From the NCBI RefSeq assembly GCF_032854445.1, contig NC_088302.1, forward strand, positions 31,031,979 to 31,095,978: a stretch of DNA of 64,000 bases, in the 5' to 3' direction. Position numbers and translations under genes: made by a program. This DNA is from Liolophura sinensis. Lineage: Eukaryota; Mollusca; Polyplacophora; Chitonida; Chitonidae. Positions 36,001 through 51,000 of this stretch are shown in pieces (the stretch's first letter is position 1; each line of letters opens with the position of its first letter). The notes under the pieces are model-generated. The model was not told the origin of the DNA and did no database searches. It saw only the letters and a program-made list of their open reading frames with translations.

Positions 36001-39000
36001 TTGAAAAGTCTTACATGGAAATGCGGGATTAAATTGATGGTGTAGGTTGTAGTATACCTGTCCACAATACATGTACATGAGCTCATGCTGGCTTCCTCTC
36101 TGGCAGTACGTGGGAAGGTCTGTCAGCAACCTGCGGATGGTTGTGGATTCCATCTGGGTTCTGACCAGTTTCCTCCCACCATAATGCTGGCCGCTGTTGT
36201 ATAAGTGAAATATTCTTTTGCACTGCATAAAGCACCAGACAAATAAATAAATACATACACATGCATACTACCTCTTCTACACAGACTCCGACTAGCTGAC
36301 TAGCTACGGATGATATGGCTTGTCTTGTGACCAGTTTTATGGCCATGCTTTCTAAAAGTCGTGCAGACAACTCACATAAAAGTACCAACAGCTTGTAAGG
36401 TTCCTAAATACCCTCCTCCCACCCTGCCTGCCATGACTTCCCGTATTTCACTCCGAGTCAAAAATTAATGTCCATGATTATTCCCTATAACTCAACAGTT
36501 CTTCCCCTGTTTCTCTCACCAGTAAAACACTCTAGGGCAGGGATCTGTGGTCAACCCTGATTTCTGTTTACTGCTGTTTCATTCTCCAGTCCTTCATAGC
36601 TGTTATATACAGCAGATCCTAGAGGAAACTACCACCCTTCATCATTTACCTGCTTAGCCACCTGACTTGTAGCCACAGCCGAACCAGAGATAGAAAATTG
36701 AGCATGTACATGATGTAACCGTATTGTTCAAAGGCAAGACATCTCATAGGATCCCCTGTTAGATCACTTGGCCAATCTGCTAATGCATTTTCAGTGTTGT
36801 ATAGGTATAATTTAGTGTAAGGCCTACACAGGATATACATACTTAGTCATGAATAAAAAATGTGAGCATACAGGTAAGTGCATGTTGACCTTTGAACTTG
36901 ATGAAGGGGTCAGGTGCTTGTCCAGCGCATACATTATGCACGGTATTGAAAATATAGAGCTATGGTCAGGTGCTTTCTGCCTTTGTGTTTTTTTTTTATG
37001 TTTTTTTTTTTATAGGCTATGCATTATGCATTGTTAAGTCTAGAACTTAAAAGGTTTCAGCTTTGTATAGGTAGGAACTTGGAGAAAATTATGTGTACAC
37101 ATATGTGTATGTAAAGCTGTGTGTGTAGTATGAAGAAGGCATGCCATTATGCAATTAGTTCTTGTGAGAGGGTTGGATATTTTTTTTTTTAATGAACAGT
37201 GTTGTGCTGTTGTCTCTTGGGAACAAAAGGTATTTAAATGGACAGATGTTGATAGTGTGGCATAATTTAAAAAAAATTGAAAAAATTCAGTGGCTTTGAT
37301 GAAAATTTCCCAATATATACAAGTAACTAGTAGGCCATTGAATTTGTAAGAGCAGACATTTACCAAGTTCTTTATAGATGTACATGTATTTGGTTATGAT
37401 AAGTCTGAGAGAGTTTACAGTGATGACTAACAAGAAAACTATTGAGTGCTATCCAACACTGGATAAAAAGTTGAATGATGTTCTCATTTGTTTCTTTTAA
37501 ATTTTCGATTATATCGTATGGCATTACCTTGCTGTATGTAAAACACTTAATCTGACAGCAAGCTTCCCAGTAAAACCTCCTGTCTTTGGACGTAAAAAAA
37601 GTTTGGAAAAATGATGTGTAGTTAACAATGTACTTATAAATTTACCTGTAGTTGTATGTTTTTTTTGTTTTTTTTTAAATTAAAAATAATGATGTCATGC
37701 AACATGAAACTTGAAAAAGAGCAAAAAAAAAAAAAAAAAAAAAATGGTGATGTCTACTAGGTCTTAGTCTGTGTAACTGCATCTTAATACAAATCTGTCT
37801 CTGGTTTGGAATCTTAATATCTACTTTGTATATCAACTGTCCCCTGTCCTGCACTAGCGAGTAGCTCAGGTGCCTTAGCGTACAACATGTACTGTCACAC
37901 GGCCGTGGCGTTGCTGTGTATGGGTGTGCAACCAGCATCAGCCCTTGAGGCCGAGGTATTGATTATATCTGGTTGGTGCAGAGCGAGACAGCCCACACTG
38001 GGTTCTGCTCTACCTGAGCCTGGCTCAGACCTAACCTGTATTGATGATAGATGTAATATAAAGTGCTCAGCCCTACATGATCAGGCACGTGTAGCATGTC
38101 ACCTGGTACAATATATGTGTGATGAAATTACACGTACTAGGTAGCCCAGCATTCTCTGTGTGCGGTACACGTTTGATATACAGTGTATGTACTCGTGATT
38201 CACTGAACCTATTACAGGAAGGGTACACGTGTCCAGTACCATAACGTTTCTACACCACATGCATAATGATGAACACTTCGTTAGTCATGTTATCACAGGC
38301 ATGTACATTTCACTGGTTGAAATTCAGCTTGTGCCTGTTGTGTTTGAAAATAATGCATGGTATGGTGCTCACCTGTATCAACATTATAAAAAGAAGCCAA
38401 AATATGTCTGACGATTGCGGTTCTGTTTCGGGTACATGTACTATATATACATATATATGAAGATGTTAGAAGTTAATCTGAAAGTTTTTTCAGTGAAATT
38501 TACAATGAGTAGACTGGCTTTACTATATATGCAAGCTGAAGACAGTTGTATCCCACAGTTACAGTTGCAGTCAACCACATGTACATATATAGTTGTTCTG
38601 AGGTGAATCTAAAAGCTTTTCCTTGAAAGCCTTATTCAGCAGACAAAAAAAAACGTCGTTTGAAGAGGCTGGAAGCAAATGGGGAAAAGGGGGAAATAAT
38701 ACAAAGTGGATGGAAATTTAAATTTTATATAAGCACACGTGAACAGAATTTAAATCATTCCTTGATTCCAATAAGAAAACACCGCCCATGGAAGGGGATG
38801 CCTGTACTGTAATTCTATTTTGCCTGTGTGCAAGGTGTTTATTGAAGCTTATTCTGAATAACACCATTTTGTGTTGGCTGATGAAATTGCACTTTTTGTA
38901 AAGCCCTTAAATTGGGCAATCTAACCAATCTGGTTTTGTTTCCAGTTTCAAGCTAAAAATATGGATAAACTGCACTGAAAGGTGTTCTTTGACACAAGTA

Positions 39001-42000
39001 AGGTTGAGGAATTAGGGTGTATATAAGTGAGGCTTTATAGTGGACTGTAGATGATGTTCAGTACATGTAAGCAGAGAAATATATACATATTTGATCATCA
39101 AAACTGGCTGAAAAAGTTGTCCTAATATCATGTTTTTAAACGCAGTTGTGCTAAATTGTCGCAAGTTTCCAACACAGATCAATATATGTATGAAGTGGAA
39201 AAGCGCTGATGGCATTTGGAAATTTGACCAATTATGTGTAAGTACTGTGACACATGACATTTGATTGCGGGACTTAGGTGAAATCAGGCGAAATAAATCT
39301 CTGCGGTGATTCCGTGTACAAATCGAGCGCTTTGAAGTGATGCCCCTGTGATTGCATAACCTGAACAAGCATTTGAATGTATTTACTCGTGACTATGTAA
39401 ATCGTCTGGCTCGTGCTCTGGCATGAAGGCATGTGACTTTGATTTGAAAATTTTACCGCATGTGTTTATAGTTAATAGGGCTTTAACATATGTCGTGCAC
39501 AATGCTCATGTTTGGCCTGCCCATGCCGTCAGGCTCCAAAATTTTATTGCATTTCTCATCTGACATTAGATTACTGTGGCAATGTTATGATTCAAGCTTT
39601 GTGATGTTTTTCCCAATTTTTACTGTAATTTCTTTTATTTTTTTTTTTACAACAAACTCTGGTAATGAAGGCCATCAAACCAGGCAGAAGATGTAGAGCT
39701 TGAAATAAAACCATTTAAGAAGCTGAAACTTTTCTGAAATTTAACATTGACTCTCATGGAAAAAAAATTGTCTTCTCTTGATAATTACTTGTGGCAGGTG
39801 CCCTGTTGGTAATTGTTTGGACCATGTAATTGGTCTTGGGTCCCAGGGGTGAATTCTTTGTTTTTGTCACCAGGAAAATCAAGGAAACTTCAGTATTACT
39901 GTAAGTAGATTTACCTGTGTATGTGTGAGCTGCATAAAACGCAGGTCGTTTTTTTTTTGTTTTTTTTGTTTTTTTTCTTGATCTAGCGATACATGTACTT
40001 CCCACATGTCAAGTATGGCTTATGGTCGAACCTGTACCCACATTTATTCTTATTTGTCACATACATTTTTAATACAATATTGAATTATTTAAATTGCATC
40101 CATACATACATGTATAGCCATTTCATTTCTTGCCAGGCAGTTGTGCCTACTCACTCTATACAGTACATTGTATTTTCATCTGCTAGTGTGGACAGTAATT
40201 TGACACAAGTAAATGGGTTTATATCAATCAATAAATGCCAGGATTCAGTCATGCCCATTATTAAGTGTGTAGAGGGCAGAATTGCCGTTCAGTTTCATGC
40301 TAGATGCTCGGTGACATCCTTATCTCTGTTGCACTGTACATACATGTACGTTTGGCACACTAAACCTCTACATTTATGTTCCTCAGGGATCAAGGTGGCA
40401 ATCTGGAAAAATGGTGAAAAGCAGACCAAAATTTAGCAGTAACAGACTACACAAGCCATCTAAAAAATGCCCTGCTGATTTTAAAATGGAGCGTAGAAAC
40501 TGCAGGCGATTTTTTTGTTTAAATTGTCTCATTTTTCTCCTATTTATTTTTACAAAATGAGGCTGGACACCTGCAAAGACAAAAAGGCATTGGCTCAGTT
40601 CACTTTTTTACTGGTCTTTTATCAAATTAGTAGGACATATTTCATTTAGACTGTGAAATTTGTACACCTAAATAAAAAAAAAAACATAGGCTGCCATCCA
40701 TGATTTTCTAATGGGTGACCCCAACTCAAGTCCCTTTTGTAGGATAAGGGAGCTGAAAGAGTTGAGGCGTTCATTATTAGCTGATGGCAGCACTGCAGGA
40801 GGATGGGAACACTTGATGTCATGCAATTCATTTTGTGTGTATGACAACTGCCAGTTCACAGGATATGTGAGAGTGGAACTGAGGGATCTATAATATAATG
40901 TGATAGTTATGGCATTGGGGTTATATACCGCTGGAGGTTTTTGGCCACGGTACTACTGTAATAAAATGATTGTTCTTGGAAGGATCAAAGATTCCACTTT
41001 CAGCCTGAACTACATAATAACCTAGTTCGTCCCACAGTCAATTCCTCTCATTAAAGCAGATGCCACATTATAAACCAGACGTGTTCCTGGAGGCTGGCTT
41101 TCTTCAAAGATTTGCCGTCTGCCTTGGTATAGCCTTGATGACGATGTCCCTTTTTTTTCTTCTTCTTCTTTCCGAGGGTACTATATTTAGAACTCATTGT
41201 AAGGGTTGGTGAGCTATTGGTTTTGCCTGGCAGAAATCATGAGTTTTTGTGACAGATAATATTGCTGTAGGGGGTAGTCATGTCAAAGCTCAGTGCTCCA
41301 GGCCAGATTGGAATAAAGGGATGACCATTGTTAACATGATCCAGGGTGAGAGTAAGGAAGATCAGTCACACATGTCTGAGCGATTGCATTGTCAACAAGC
41401 TTCTTACCGTACTACATGTAGCTCAGTGGGGAAGGTCAGGAGGGGGGAGGGCAGATTGTATATTGATTGACATACATCTGTAGGTAATATTGGAAAAATC
41501 TTGGGTTCTTTCAATGAAAAGAATCAAAAAAGAAGTTCTGAGAAAGTTCTCTGATTTGGACGTCCCCATGAATGTCGATTAGCAGTGTAGTTGAGTTAGG
41601 GATGTTTATGTAAAGGGACATGGAAGTTCCATGATGGATTAAAGTGCATGTGTAAATGTAAGGACTACATTTCTATAGTTTCTCTGATGATTATATTTAT
41701 GTAGTTCCAATGTCCGTGGTTGTTTGGGTCAAGGCAAGTCTCTGGGTATTCTAATCATACTATCTGAATGTTCTATGTACATGAGCGACAACATCCTTGA
41801 ATATTTCAAGTGAAAGTCTTGAATTGCCCACAATTGCATCCCCATGTACATGTATCAGGGCTAACATCTTTCACAGAAAACATTTGCCCCTTTTTAGATC
41901 TTTGTTTTATAAATTTGCACATACTGTCAAATCTGAAAGGGGGGCAGTGTTGTAGACTATATATCTCTGCAATAATAATTCGCCATTAAGGTGTTCATGC

Positions 42001-45000
42001 ACCGCCTTGGTGAACCTAGAATACATGGATATCATGTTTAACATTATTTTTCAGTATCAGGATTACACTTTGTGGGTGTTTCATGTTTAGGTAATACTTT
42101 GCGAATAAATCCACGATCGATGATCTGGCGGTAGCACATTAACATGTATATGCACAAACCTGCATAGCATTTGCTGCTCTGTTGAATGTAATACCCTTTA
42201 TCAAATGGTCTTGGACAGTGATGGTCTTGCTAGTAGATGCCTGTTTTAGTTATTGGTGAAACGGAATTAGGGTGAAGTCTGATTGAAGAAGATGTAGGAA
42301 CGATGTAGAAAATCTACATGTAGGAAGCCAAGTTGCTTCTCTAAATATACGCATGGAATTGGAATAAGCCCAATCGGCGTTTCAAGGGTCTCGCAAGCTC
42401 ACGCAAATATCGGCGAGAAAGATGGGGGCTCTCGCAAACTAACGTAGATAAAAGGCATTATATAAGTGTGTGTACATGCACATGTGTGTACATGTTAGCT
42501 TGGGTCAAGGGCAGATGTACATATTGGTAAACGAGAAACCCTGTCTCTCCTCCAAGCCAATCAGTGTTGAATTTGATCGCCTTTAAGCTGAACAAAATCG
42601 TTGTGACAGCACCCCAATGGAAACGCCAATGTAAGCCTTGCAGGATATAATTTAGCTATTTTCTGTATTAGAGATCAGCAATTAATTACTGGATTGGAAT
42701 GTTACTTAATCTAAGGAGATCTACAATTAGTAATCATGATGTATCGCCAGCGCGTTTATATCATCGCTGTTGGTTCTGTTGCTATTGATAATCTGTTGTT
42801 ACCATGTGAGTGACATGTCAGGCAGGGGAATGTTCCCTATCAAAAGCTGATGCAGTTGACTTGGTTGTTCAGGTTTTTATTGCCATTGACACCATGGCTG
42901 TGACTGGCAACATGTCAATCTCGTTTACTGTGTATGTTGAGAACCCATGCTGCTTTAGATGTATTGAGTGCCACAGTCTGTTCCAGTAGCGCCTGCTGGA
43001 CTAGCTGTACATCAGACCATCATTAAAAACATTTGTGATAGGGGTAACCCATCTGACCCTCTACCATGTATACCTATTTCATTGGAGTTTTATGCTGTAC
43101 TCAAGAATATTACATGACAGCTGCCAGCATTATGGTGGGAGGAAAGTGGGCGGAGCCTAGGACAAACCTTCCACCATCCGCAGATTGCTGGAAAACCTTT
43201 CCACATATGGTCGGAGAGGAAGCCAGCAAGCTCTGGACTTGAACTCACAACAATCACATTGGTGACCTAGCGACAGGCTCTTGGGTCATTGTGTTTCTGT
43301 GTTGATATCTTTATTTTTGTTAAACTCTCACATCCATTGTCAAAGGGAGGTAGTTATGAACTTGTAAGTTAAAAACAGTTGATCATTTTGAAAATTATGT
43401 TGGTATTTTTTTTTTTTTTTGACTGGAATCCAAGCAGATTCCTGTAGTTTTGGTTTCCGAGAGTCATGGGATAAGTTGGTACCCTCATCCAACCAGAGGC
43501 TTATAAAGCCCAAATTAAGAGGAGACAAAAGTTTGGAAAATGTGTATAGTTTCATTAATGTGATGTCAAAAATGTGTGATTTAATATGGCTTCACAATTC
43601 CTGGTTATTAATATTAGATATGTTTCAAACACCTTTTCCTCATTTCAAGCCCAATTTATGGGATGCCCAAAAGGATGCCCAAATTATGGGATGCCCAGAA
43701 GGATGCCCAAATTAGGTAACTGTCTGTTTATATATGTGTAGCCACGGCAGTTCTAACTGGATGTGACAAAATAATTACTCCATTAGTCAGATAATTCTCA
43801 CACAAGTTAAATGTACGTGAGCATGGCCTGAAACTCGGGTTAAATAAATGTCATTTTATCATGTACATTTAGCTTTTGACATCTTGATGGTTAGGTAAAG
43901 AGTGTCTTGATATGCCACGAATGTGTGGTGTCCCAGGCAAGCCACAATGACATACACGACTGCGTTCACATGTACGCAAACATTTCTGAATGTTTATACT
44001 GGTTCAGATACATAGTCAATAGAACATCCGCTTTGGGGGCGGTAGATCCAGGGTCAGCCTTGGGTTGGGTCACACCTAAGACCTTAAACAGAGGAAGATG
44101 TAGCTTCTCTTGGGATTCAGCATTAACCCTTTGAACCCTGGCCATTATGACGACATAGACCCCCCACCCTGAGCTCCCTGTTAACTAACAATAAAAAAAC
44201 AACACTGTTTACATTTGTTTAGTGATGAAAAATATCTTATATTCTGAATAAAACACATAATGACACTGCTGTTCCCACTGCTTTGACTTACTTTATCTCC
44301 AGTATTGGAGTTTTGAGTGCCAGTCATGAAAGCAATTTTTGGAAGGTAACCCTATACACAAGAATACTTTACATCGGGCACCTCCAATTCCATCACTGTC
44401 TGAATCTGAAGAATCGTTGTTCACAGCGTTGTTGTTGTAACTACAACTGTTGGTGTCATTTTCCGATTCAAAATCACTTTCATGTCCGTAATCACTCTCA
44501 TTTGGGTCACTTTCGCTATCAGACAACACCATCTGTAGCACTTGCTCAGCAGTAACAAGTGCGCGTCTCATATCCGCAAAAAATTCAGCTCAAACTCGAC
44601 AAAAAACGTACAATGTGTTGCCTATCTACGGTAACACATCTGTTAGAACTTCTGCCACACATCGAGGCCAAAAGCTATATGTAAAACGCAAGTTGATTGG
44701 CTAAAACTCTGCCACAACTCATGTTTATTTATAGGCTTATGTCAAATGCCGGTAAACCGGCCTTTCGGGGATAGACGTTATAAAAGCATGCCGCAAAACT
44801 GGCCTCTCGGGTTCAACGGGTTATGGGTATAGTGGAGCGACTAGTTGACCTGTATCAGTACAATGGCTTGGGCGGTGCGGCTTACTTGCCTTTGGTAAGT
44901 CATCTCAGTGAAGCAGCACTGGATAAGAGTGGTGGAAATCCGTCCTGCAACAAGAAGGCCACAATGATGACTTTTTCTGTACCATAAAAATGTTAATTGG

Positions 45001-48000
45001 ACATAAAAATGCCTCATCTGTCTCTGTGTCTGTCCTCCTGTTGCACCTAATTTTGTGAAGAAAATATCTGTTTGAGTTTTTCCACAAATCAAGCTGAAGC
45101 CATTGAGATGACTGTTTCATTAATTTTTGTCATTGTATGCAATGGAGTATGACATTTCATGAATGTCTATCCTGTCCTTGTGGAGAAGATATCTTAAACA
45201 GTTCCCAGCCAATCATAAAACCGCTCAGTGTTGTTTATATAACTGACGGGATTGTTTTCTGTCATTTTATGTAACCCTGTACGGCTCTTTAACAGCCCTG
45301 TTGGATTTCTTTACCAAAAGACCCCATCCTTAACGCCGTGGCCTGGTGGTTAGTGTACTAGTGCAGTCCAATGACCCAGGACCCTCTCACCAATTCGATA
45401 GCAGTAAGTCCAGCTCCTGCAGGTTACTTCTCTGGTCCTTCTGTCTGCCAGCAACCGGTGGATGGTTGTGGGTTTCCCCTGGATCTTGGTTTCCTCCCAC
45501 CATAATCCTGACTGTCATCGTGTAGGTAAAATATTCCTGAGTATTCTGTAAACACAAATAAAGAAAATCAAATAAGGCTGTGGTGTAGATTCTGTTGGAT
45601 GTGGCTTTAATAGCCTAATGGTAAACATTTCAGCATGTGTCTGTGAGTTCAAGTCCAGCTCATACTGGCTTTCGCTCCAGTCATACGTTGGATGGTCTGC
45701 CAACAACCTTTAAATGGTCGTGGGTTTCCTGTGAACTCTGCCCACTGGCTGCTGTCGTATAAGTGAAATATTGTTGAGTACGGCTTGAAACACCAGTCAC
45801 ATAAACAAATAAAAGATTCTTTTGGATTCTTATAACAGCAAGTAAATACATGCTTATTTATGTTTGTGCTGTAAAGGTAATAGCCAATTTTGAATATTTA
45901 AAAAAATTTTGACTGAGTAAAGGAGATCTTGTTTTGAGCCCCAGTCTAATGAATTTATACAAAGACTATGTTTCATTGAGATACTTGTTCAAACTTGCCT
46001 TGCCAGTTATGGAGTGTTACAGATGTTGTAGGTCTAGCTAGATGTACATGTACACTTTCAGTTACTACCAGTTGTGGAGTGTTACAGATGTTGTAGGTCT
46101 AGCTAGGTAGGTCTAGCTACATGTACATGTGCACTTCCAGTTACTACCAGTTGTGGAGTGTTACAGATGTTGTAGGTCTAGCTACATGTACATGTACACT
46201 TCCAGTTACTACCAGTTGTGGAGTGTTACAGATGTTGTAGGTCTAGCTAGGTAGGTCTAGCTGCATGTACATTTACACTTTCAGTTACTACCAGTTGTGG
46301 AGTGTTACAGATGTTGTAGGTCTAGCTACATGTACATTTACACTTTCAGTGACTACCAGTTGTGGAGTGTTACAGATGTTGTAGATCTAGCTACATGTAC
46401 ATGTACACTTCTGGTTACTACCAGTTGTGGAGTGTTACAGATGTTGTAGGTCTAGCTACATGTACATGTACACTTCCGGTTACTACCAGTTGTGGAGTGT
46501 TACACATGTTGTAGGTCAAGCTACGTGTACGTGTGTTACATGCACAGATTGCACATTTACATGAAAATTGTAGAACTGCACACTTCTGTGGGTCTAGGAT
46601 GTACTTGGGAAATAAAGTACTAAAACAAGGTTCGTGAATACATCTGGTATTTGTCCTTGTGTTTATGCTGATAAGTGAGTCAATTTTACGATATGGCACA
46701 TTTGGACAATGTGCATACAGCATGTGTAATTTGCAGTATGAATGTGTCTTTCCAAGATATCAAACCTGTCGTATCTGCATTGTGTTGACAAGTTGTTTCC
46801 TGCTTTTTATCCCATCTAACACATTGTATCCCGGTACACAGACTGTATTTATTGTTGTATGGGCTGGGTTAATACTGATTTTATACTGAAACATAGGCAT
46901 GTGTATGTGTATATACATGTATGTGTTACTGGTGGATTTTCTGTATGGATGGAAGAGTTGCTAGAGTACACATTATTATGCTGTATATATATAGCATGTT
47001 ATTTGTGGTTTTACTGTATGGATGGAGGAGTTGCTCGAGTACACATTATTATGCTGTATATATAGCATGTTACTTGTGGTTTTACTGTATGGATGGATTA
47101 GTTGCTCGAGTACACATTATTATGCTGTATATATAGCATGTTACTTGTAGTTTTACTGTATGGATGGAAGAGTTGCTAGAGTACACATTATTATGCTGTA
47201 TATATATAGCATGTTACTTGTGGTTTTACTGTATGGATGGAGGAGTTGCTCGAGTACACATTATTATGCTGTATATATAGCATGTTACTTGTGGTTTTAC
47301 TGTATGGATGGATTAGTTGCTTGAGTACACATTATTATGCTGTATATATAGCATGTTACTTGTAGTTTTACTGTATGGATGGAAGAGTTGCTAGAGTACA
47401 CATTATTATGCTGTATATATATAGCATGTTACTTGTGGTTTTACTCTATGGATGGAGGAGTTGCTCGAGTACACATTATTATGCTGTATATATAGCATGT
47501 TACTTGTTTTACTGTATGGATGGAGGAGTTGCTCGAGTACACATTATTATGCTGTATATATAGCATGTTACTTGTAGTTTTACTGTATGGATGGAAGAGT
47601 TGCTAGAGTACACATTATTATGCTGTATATATATAGAATGTTACTTGTTGTTTTACTGTATGGATGGAGGAGTTGCTCGAGTACACATTATTATGCTGTA
47701 TATATAGCATGTTACTTGTGGTTTTACTGTATGGATGGAGGAGTTGCTCGAGTACACATTATTATGCTGTATATATAGCATGTTACTTGTGGTTTTACTG
47801 TATGGATGGAAGAGTTGCTAGAGTACACATTATTATGCTGTATATATAGCATGTTACTTGTGGTTTTACTGTATGGATGGAGAAGTTGCTTGAGAACACA
47901 TTATTATACTGTATATATAGCATGTTACTTGTGGTTTTACTGTATGTATGGAGGAGTTGCTCGAGTACACATTATTATGCTGTATATATAGCATGTTACT

Positions 48001-51000
48001 TGTAGTTTTACTTTATGGATGGAAGAGTTGCTAGACTACACATTATTATACTGTATATATAGCATGTTACTTGTGGTTTTACTGTATGGATGGAGGAGTT
48101 GCTCGAGTACACATTATTATGCTGTATATATAGCATGTTACTTGTGGTTTTACTGTATGGATGGAAGAGTTGCTAGAGTACACATTATTATGCTGTATAT
48201 ATAGCATGTTACTTGTGGTTTTACTGTATGGATGGAGAAGTTGCTTGAGAACACATTATTATACTGTATATATAGCATGTTACTTGTGGTTTTACTGTAT
48301 GTATGGAGGAGTTGCTCGAGTACACATTATTATGCTGTATATATAGCATGTTACTTGTAGTTTTACTGTATGGATGGAAGAGTTGCTAGACTACACATTA
48401 TTATACTGTATATATAGCATGTTACTTGTTGATTTACTATATGGATGGAGAAGTTGCTCGAGAACACATTATTATGCTGTATATATAGCATGTTACTTGT
48501 GGTTTTACTGGTGCATGAAATTGCATGCAAAAACCAGCACACTGCAGTACTACATGTAGGTGCACATGCCTTTAATGATGGTGGGTTTGTTGTACATGTA
48601 CATGTACATCTAATGGTTGAGTGCTCTTCTCTGTTGCTAGGGTACAAACATTATGATACTGTAGTCAGCATTTTGCTGCTGGTTTTATGGTATTACTGTT
48701 GAAGGTTATCTATAATTTGTATGGAAATTGTAGCACATTTTTGGTGATTTTACTATATTAGGTTATGGCAGGTTTAATCTCTGAAATTAATTTAAGAGAA
48801 TGTTGTAGGCTTGGGGCTATTGCTTACACTCAGGTTCTTGGATACCATTCTGAGGGAATATTTCATCAATACCAGCTATAAACATGTTAACTTGTCTACA
48901 GGAATTGATTAACTTGTGCCACAAGAATGGCTCTAAGTGGTGCTGTTGGTGTGTACTGCTTCGGTGCATAGTAAATCACTATGACACGGAAAAACCTTTT
49001 AGCCCGGGTTTAACATCGCTGCCTTTTATAATGAAGTGAGGCATGGGATGCCAAACTCTCCCCATGTCTGACTGGTTGTTTGGAACTCTGTCAGAACCTT
49101 GACTCTCTAATAGTTAACGTTTAGCTTCCATGACTATACTGGACAGGGACTGGTACATGTACATGTGATGTGAACAGACATGTGCCTTGTTCACAGTCAC
49201 AGGCTAGACAGGTTACTACATGTACTTGTTGGTTGATGCTGATGCCTATCCAGTTCTGTATAGTCACTGGTACAGACATGTATTAGTATGCAGAATGCTT
49301 GCAATATTTCAGCCATTCATGGGGATACATGCTACAGAGAGCAAAAAATACATCAGGTCATTATGACACTTGTTTTTCAGCCATGCAGAAGTGTTGAATG
49401 TATCCCATTTTCATGCAAGGAATTTAGTGTAGGCCAACATGCATGTGTGGTTGCAGCCTTGGTGACAATATGTGGAGCTGTTCATGTGGCCTTACATGAA
49501 GTTCAGTGGTGACTGCTTGCCTTCTGCCTATAGCTTGTGTTGGGTCTGAATGTTTTAAGTCAAAATCAATAGGTCGTTTGTTTACTCTAACCATCTCAGA
49601 TTCCTCCTCCAATTATTTATTTTTTTTTTATTATTTGATTGGTGTTTTACGCCGTATTCAAGAATATTTCACTTATACGACGGCGGCCAGCATTATGGTG
49701 GGTGGAAACCGGGCATAGCCCGGGGCAGACCCACGACCATCCGCAGGTTGATGACAGACCTTCCCACTTACGGCCGGAGAGGAAGCCAGCATGAGCTGGA
49801 CTTGAACTCATAGCGACCGCATTGGTGAGAGGCTCCTGGGTCATTACGCTGCGCTAGCGAGCTAACCGACTGAGCCACGGAGGCCCCCCCTCCTCCAATT
49901 AAAGAGGCCAATCAGATGAATAAATTTAATGAGCTAAGGTGTTGTAATTTTTTATTGACTCACATACATCTCAGTTTGCCTTGCCTTGCAGTGCCTGCAT
50001 TTCTTTCGCTGGTTTTGAATTGGTGGAGATTTCTGACTTTCTGGGTTGTGGTAATGTCAGTAAGATTTGGACTTTAGGTTCCTGATTATTGTCATGCGTT
50101 GTGGAACACATCAGCGCTGAGCGGAGATTAATCAGGTCATGTGTTAAAAGAGCACAGTTGTACTATAATCACTCAGACGTTCCCTTTAACGATTGGATGT
50201 GAAAACTGCAGTCACCTGAGGCCCACCGTATTGTGTGGATTTCAGATCACTCTTCACTCGAGGCGTGCTCTGTAGTTTCTATAATGAGCCATCTTTCAGA
50301 AATCTTTGTGTATCAGTTTTTCCTAACTTTTCTCATACATGATGTTGTCTAGACAATGTCTTTTACGAAAAACGTGACGAGAAATATGACTGTTTTGTGA
50401 AAATGGCTCACGCTCTATCAACCCAATAAATTCACCCCAAAAAGTACAGTTTTAGAGGCGAGTAAATGTCCAGAAATACTACATTTGGTGCTGAAACACA
50501 GAGTGTAGTTTTGTCCAGCAGCAAATCCTACCAAACAGACCTCATAGATCCTGGGGGCCTCTGTGGCTCATTTGGTTAGTACGGTAGCACAGCGTAATGA
50601 CTCAGGAGTCTCTCACCAATGCGATCGCTGTGAGTTCAAGTCCGGCTCATGCTGGCTTCCTCTCAGGCCGTAAGTGAGAAGGTCTGTCAGCAACCTGCGG
50701 ATGGTCGTGGGTTTCCCCCAGGCTCTGCGCGGTTTCCACCCACCATAATGCTGACCGCAGTCGTATAAGTGAAACATTCTTGAGCACGGCGTAAAACACA
50801 AATCAAATAAATAAATAAATAAATCAAAGCTCCTGTTCTGAGAACAGTAGGTCTTGTGAGGAAGACAGAAGGAGTATTAACTTTATTCATGTAATCATGA
50901 AATTTTAGGTCAGGTATCTTCTATAATGAAAAAGTGATACCGGGTTAAAGTATAATGTTTACAGATCTTATCATGTTTTTATCATGTTCACAAAACTAGG

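Larger units (their letters stand above)
44015..44957 (+). repeat. SINE of the second family split by a piggyBac element
   Basis: The 5' part to 44126 has AGATCCAGGGTCAGCC and the 3' part from 44821 continues GTATAGTGGAGCGACTAG. Joined at the TTAA they align with the copies at 29221 and 34035. Confidence 0.85.

Noticed and set aside
39993-40436. 147-codon frame in intron 1
   Set aside because: No start context, domain, splice partner or codon bias to support a gene.
46005-46545. CRISPR-like array
   Set aside because: Whole units repeat without unique spacers and the genome is eukaryotic, so it is a minisatellite.
46859-48559. series of similar 60-70-codon frames
   Set aside because: They repeat because the 71-bp minisatellite is read through in successive frames.
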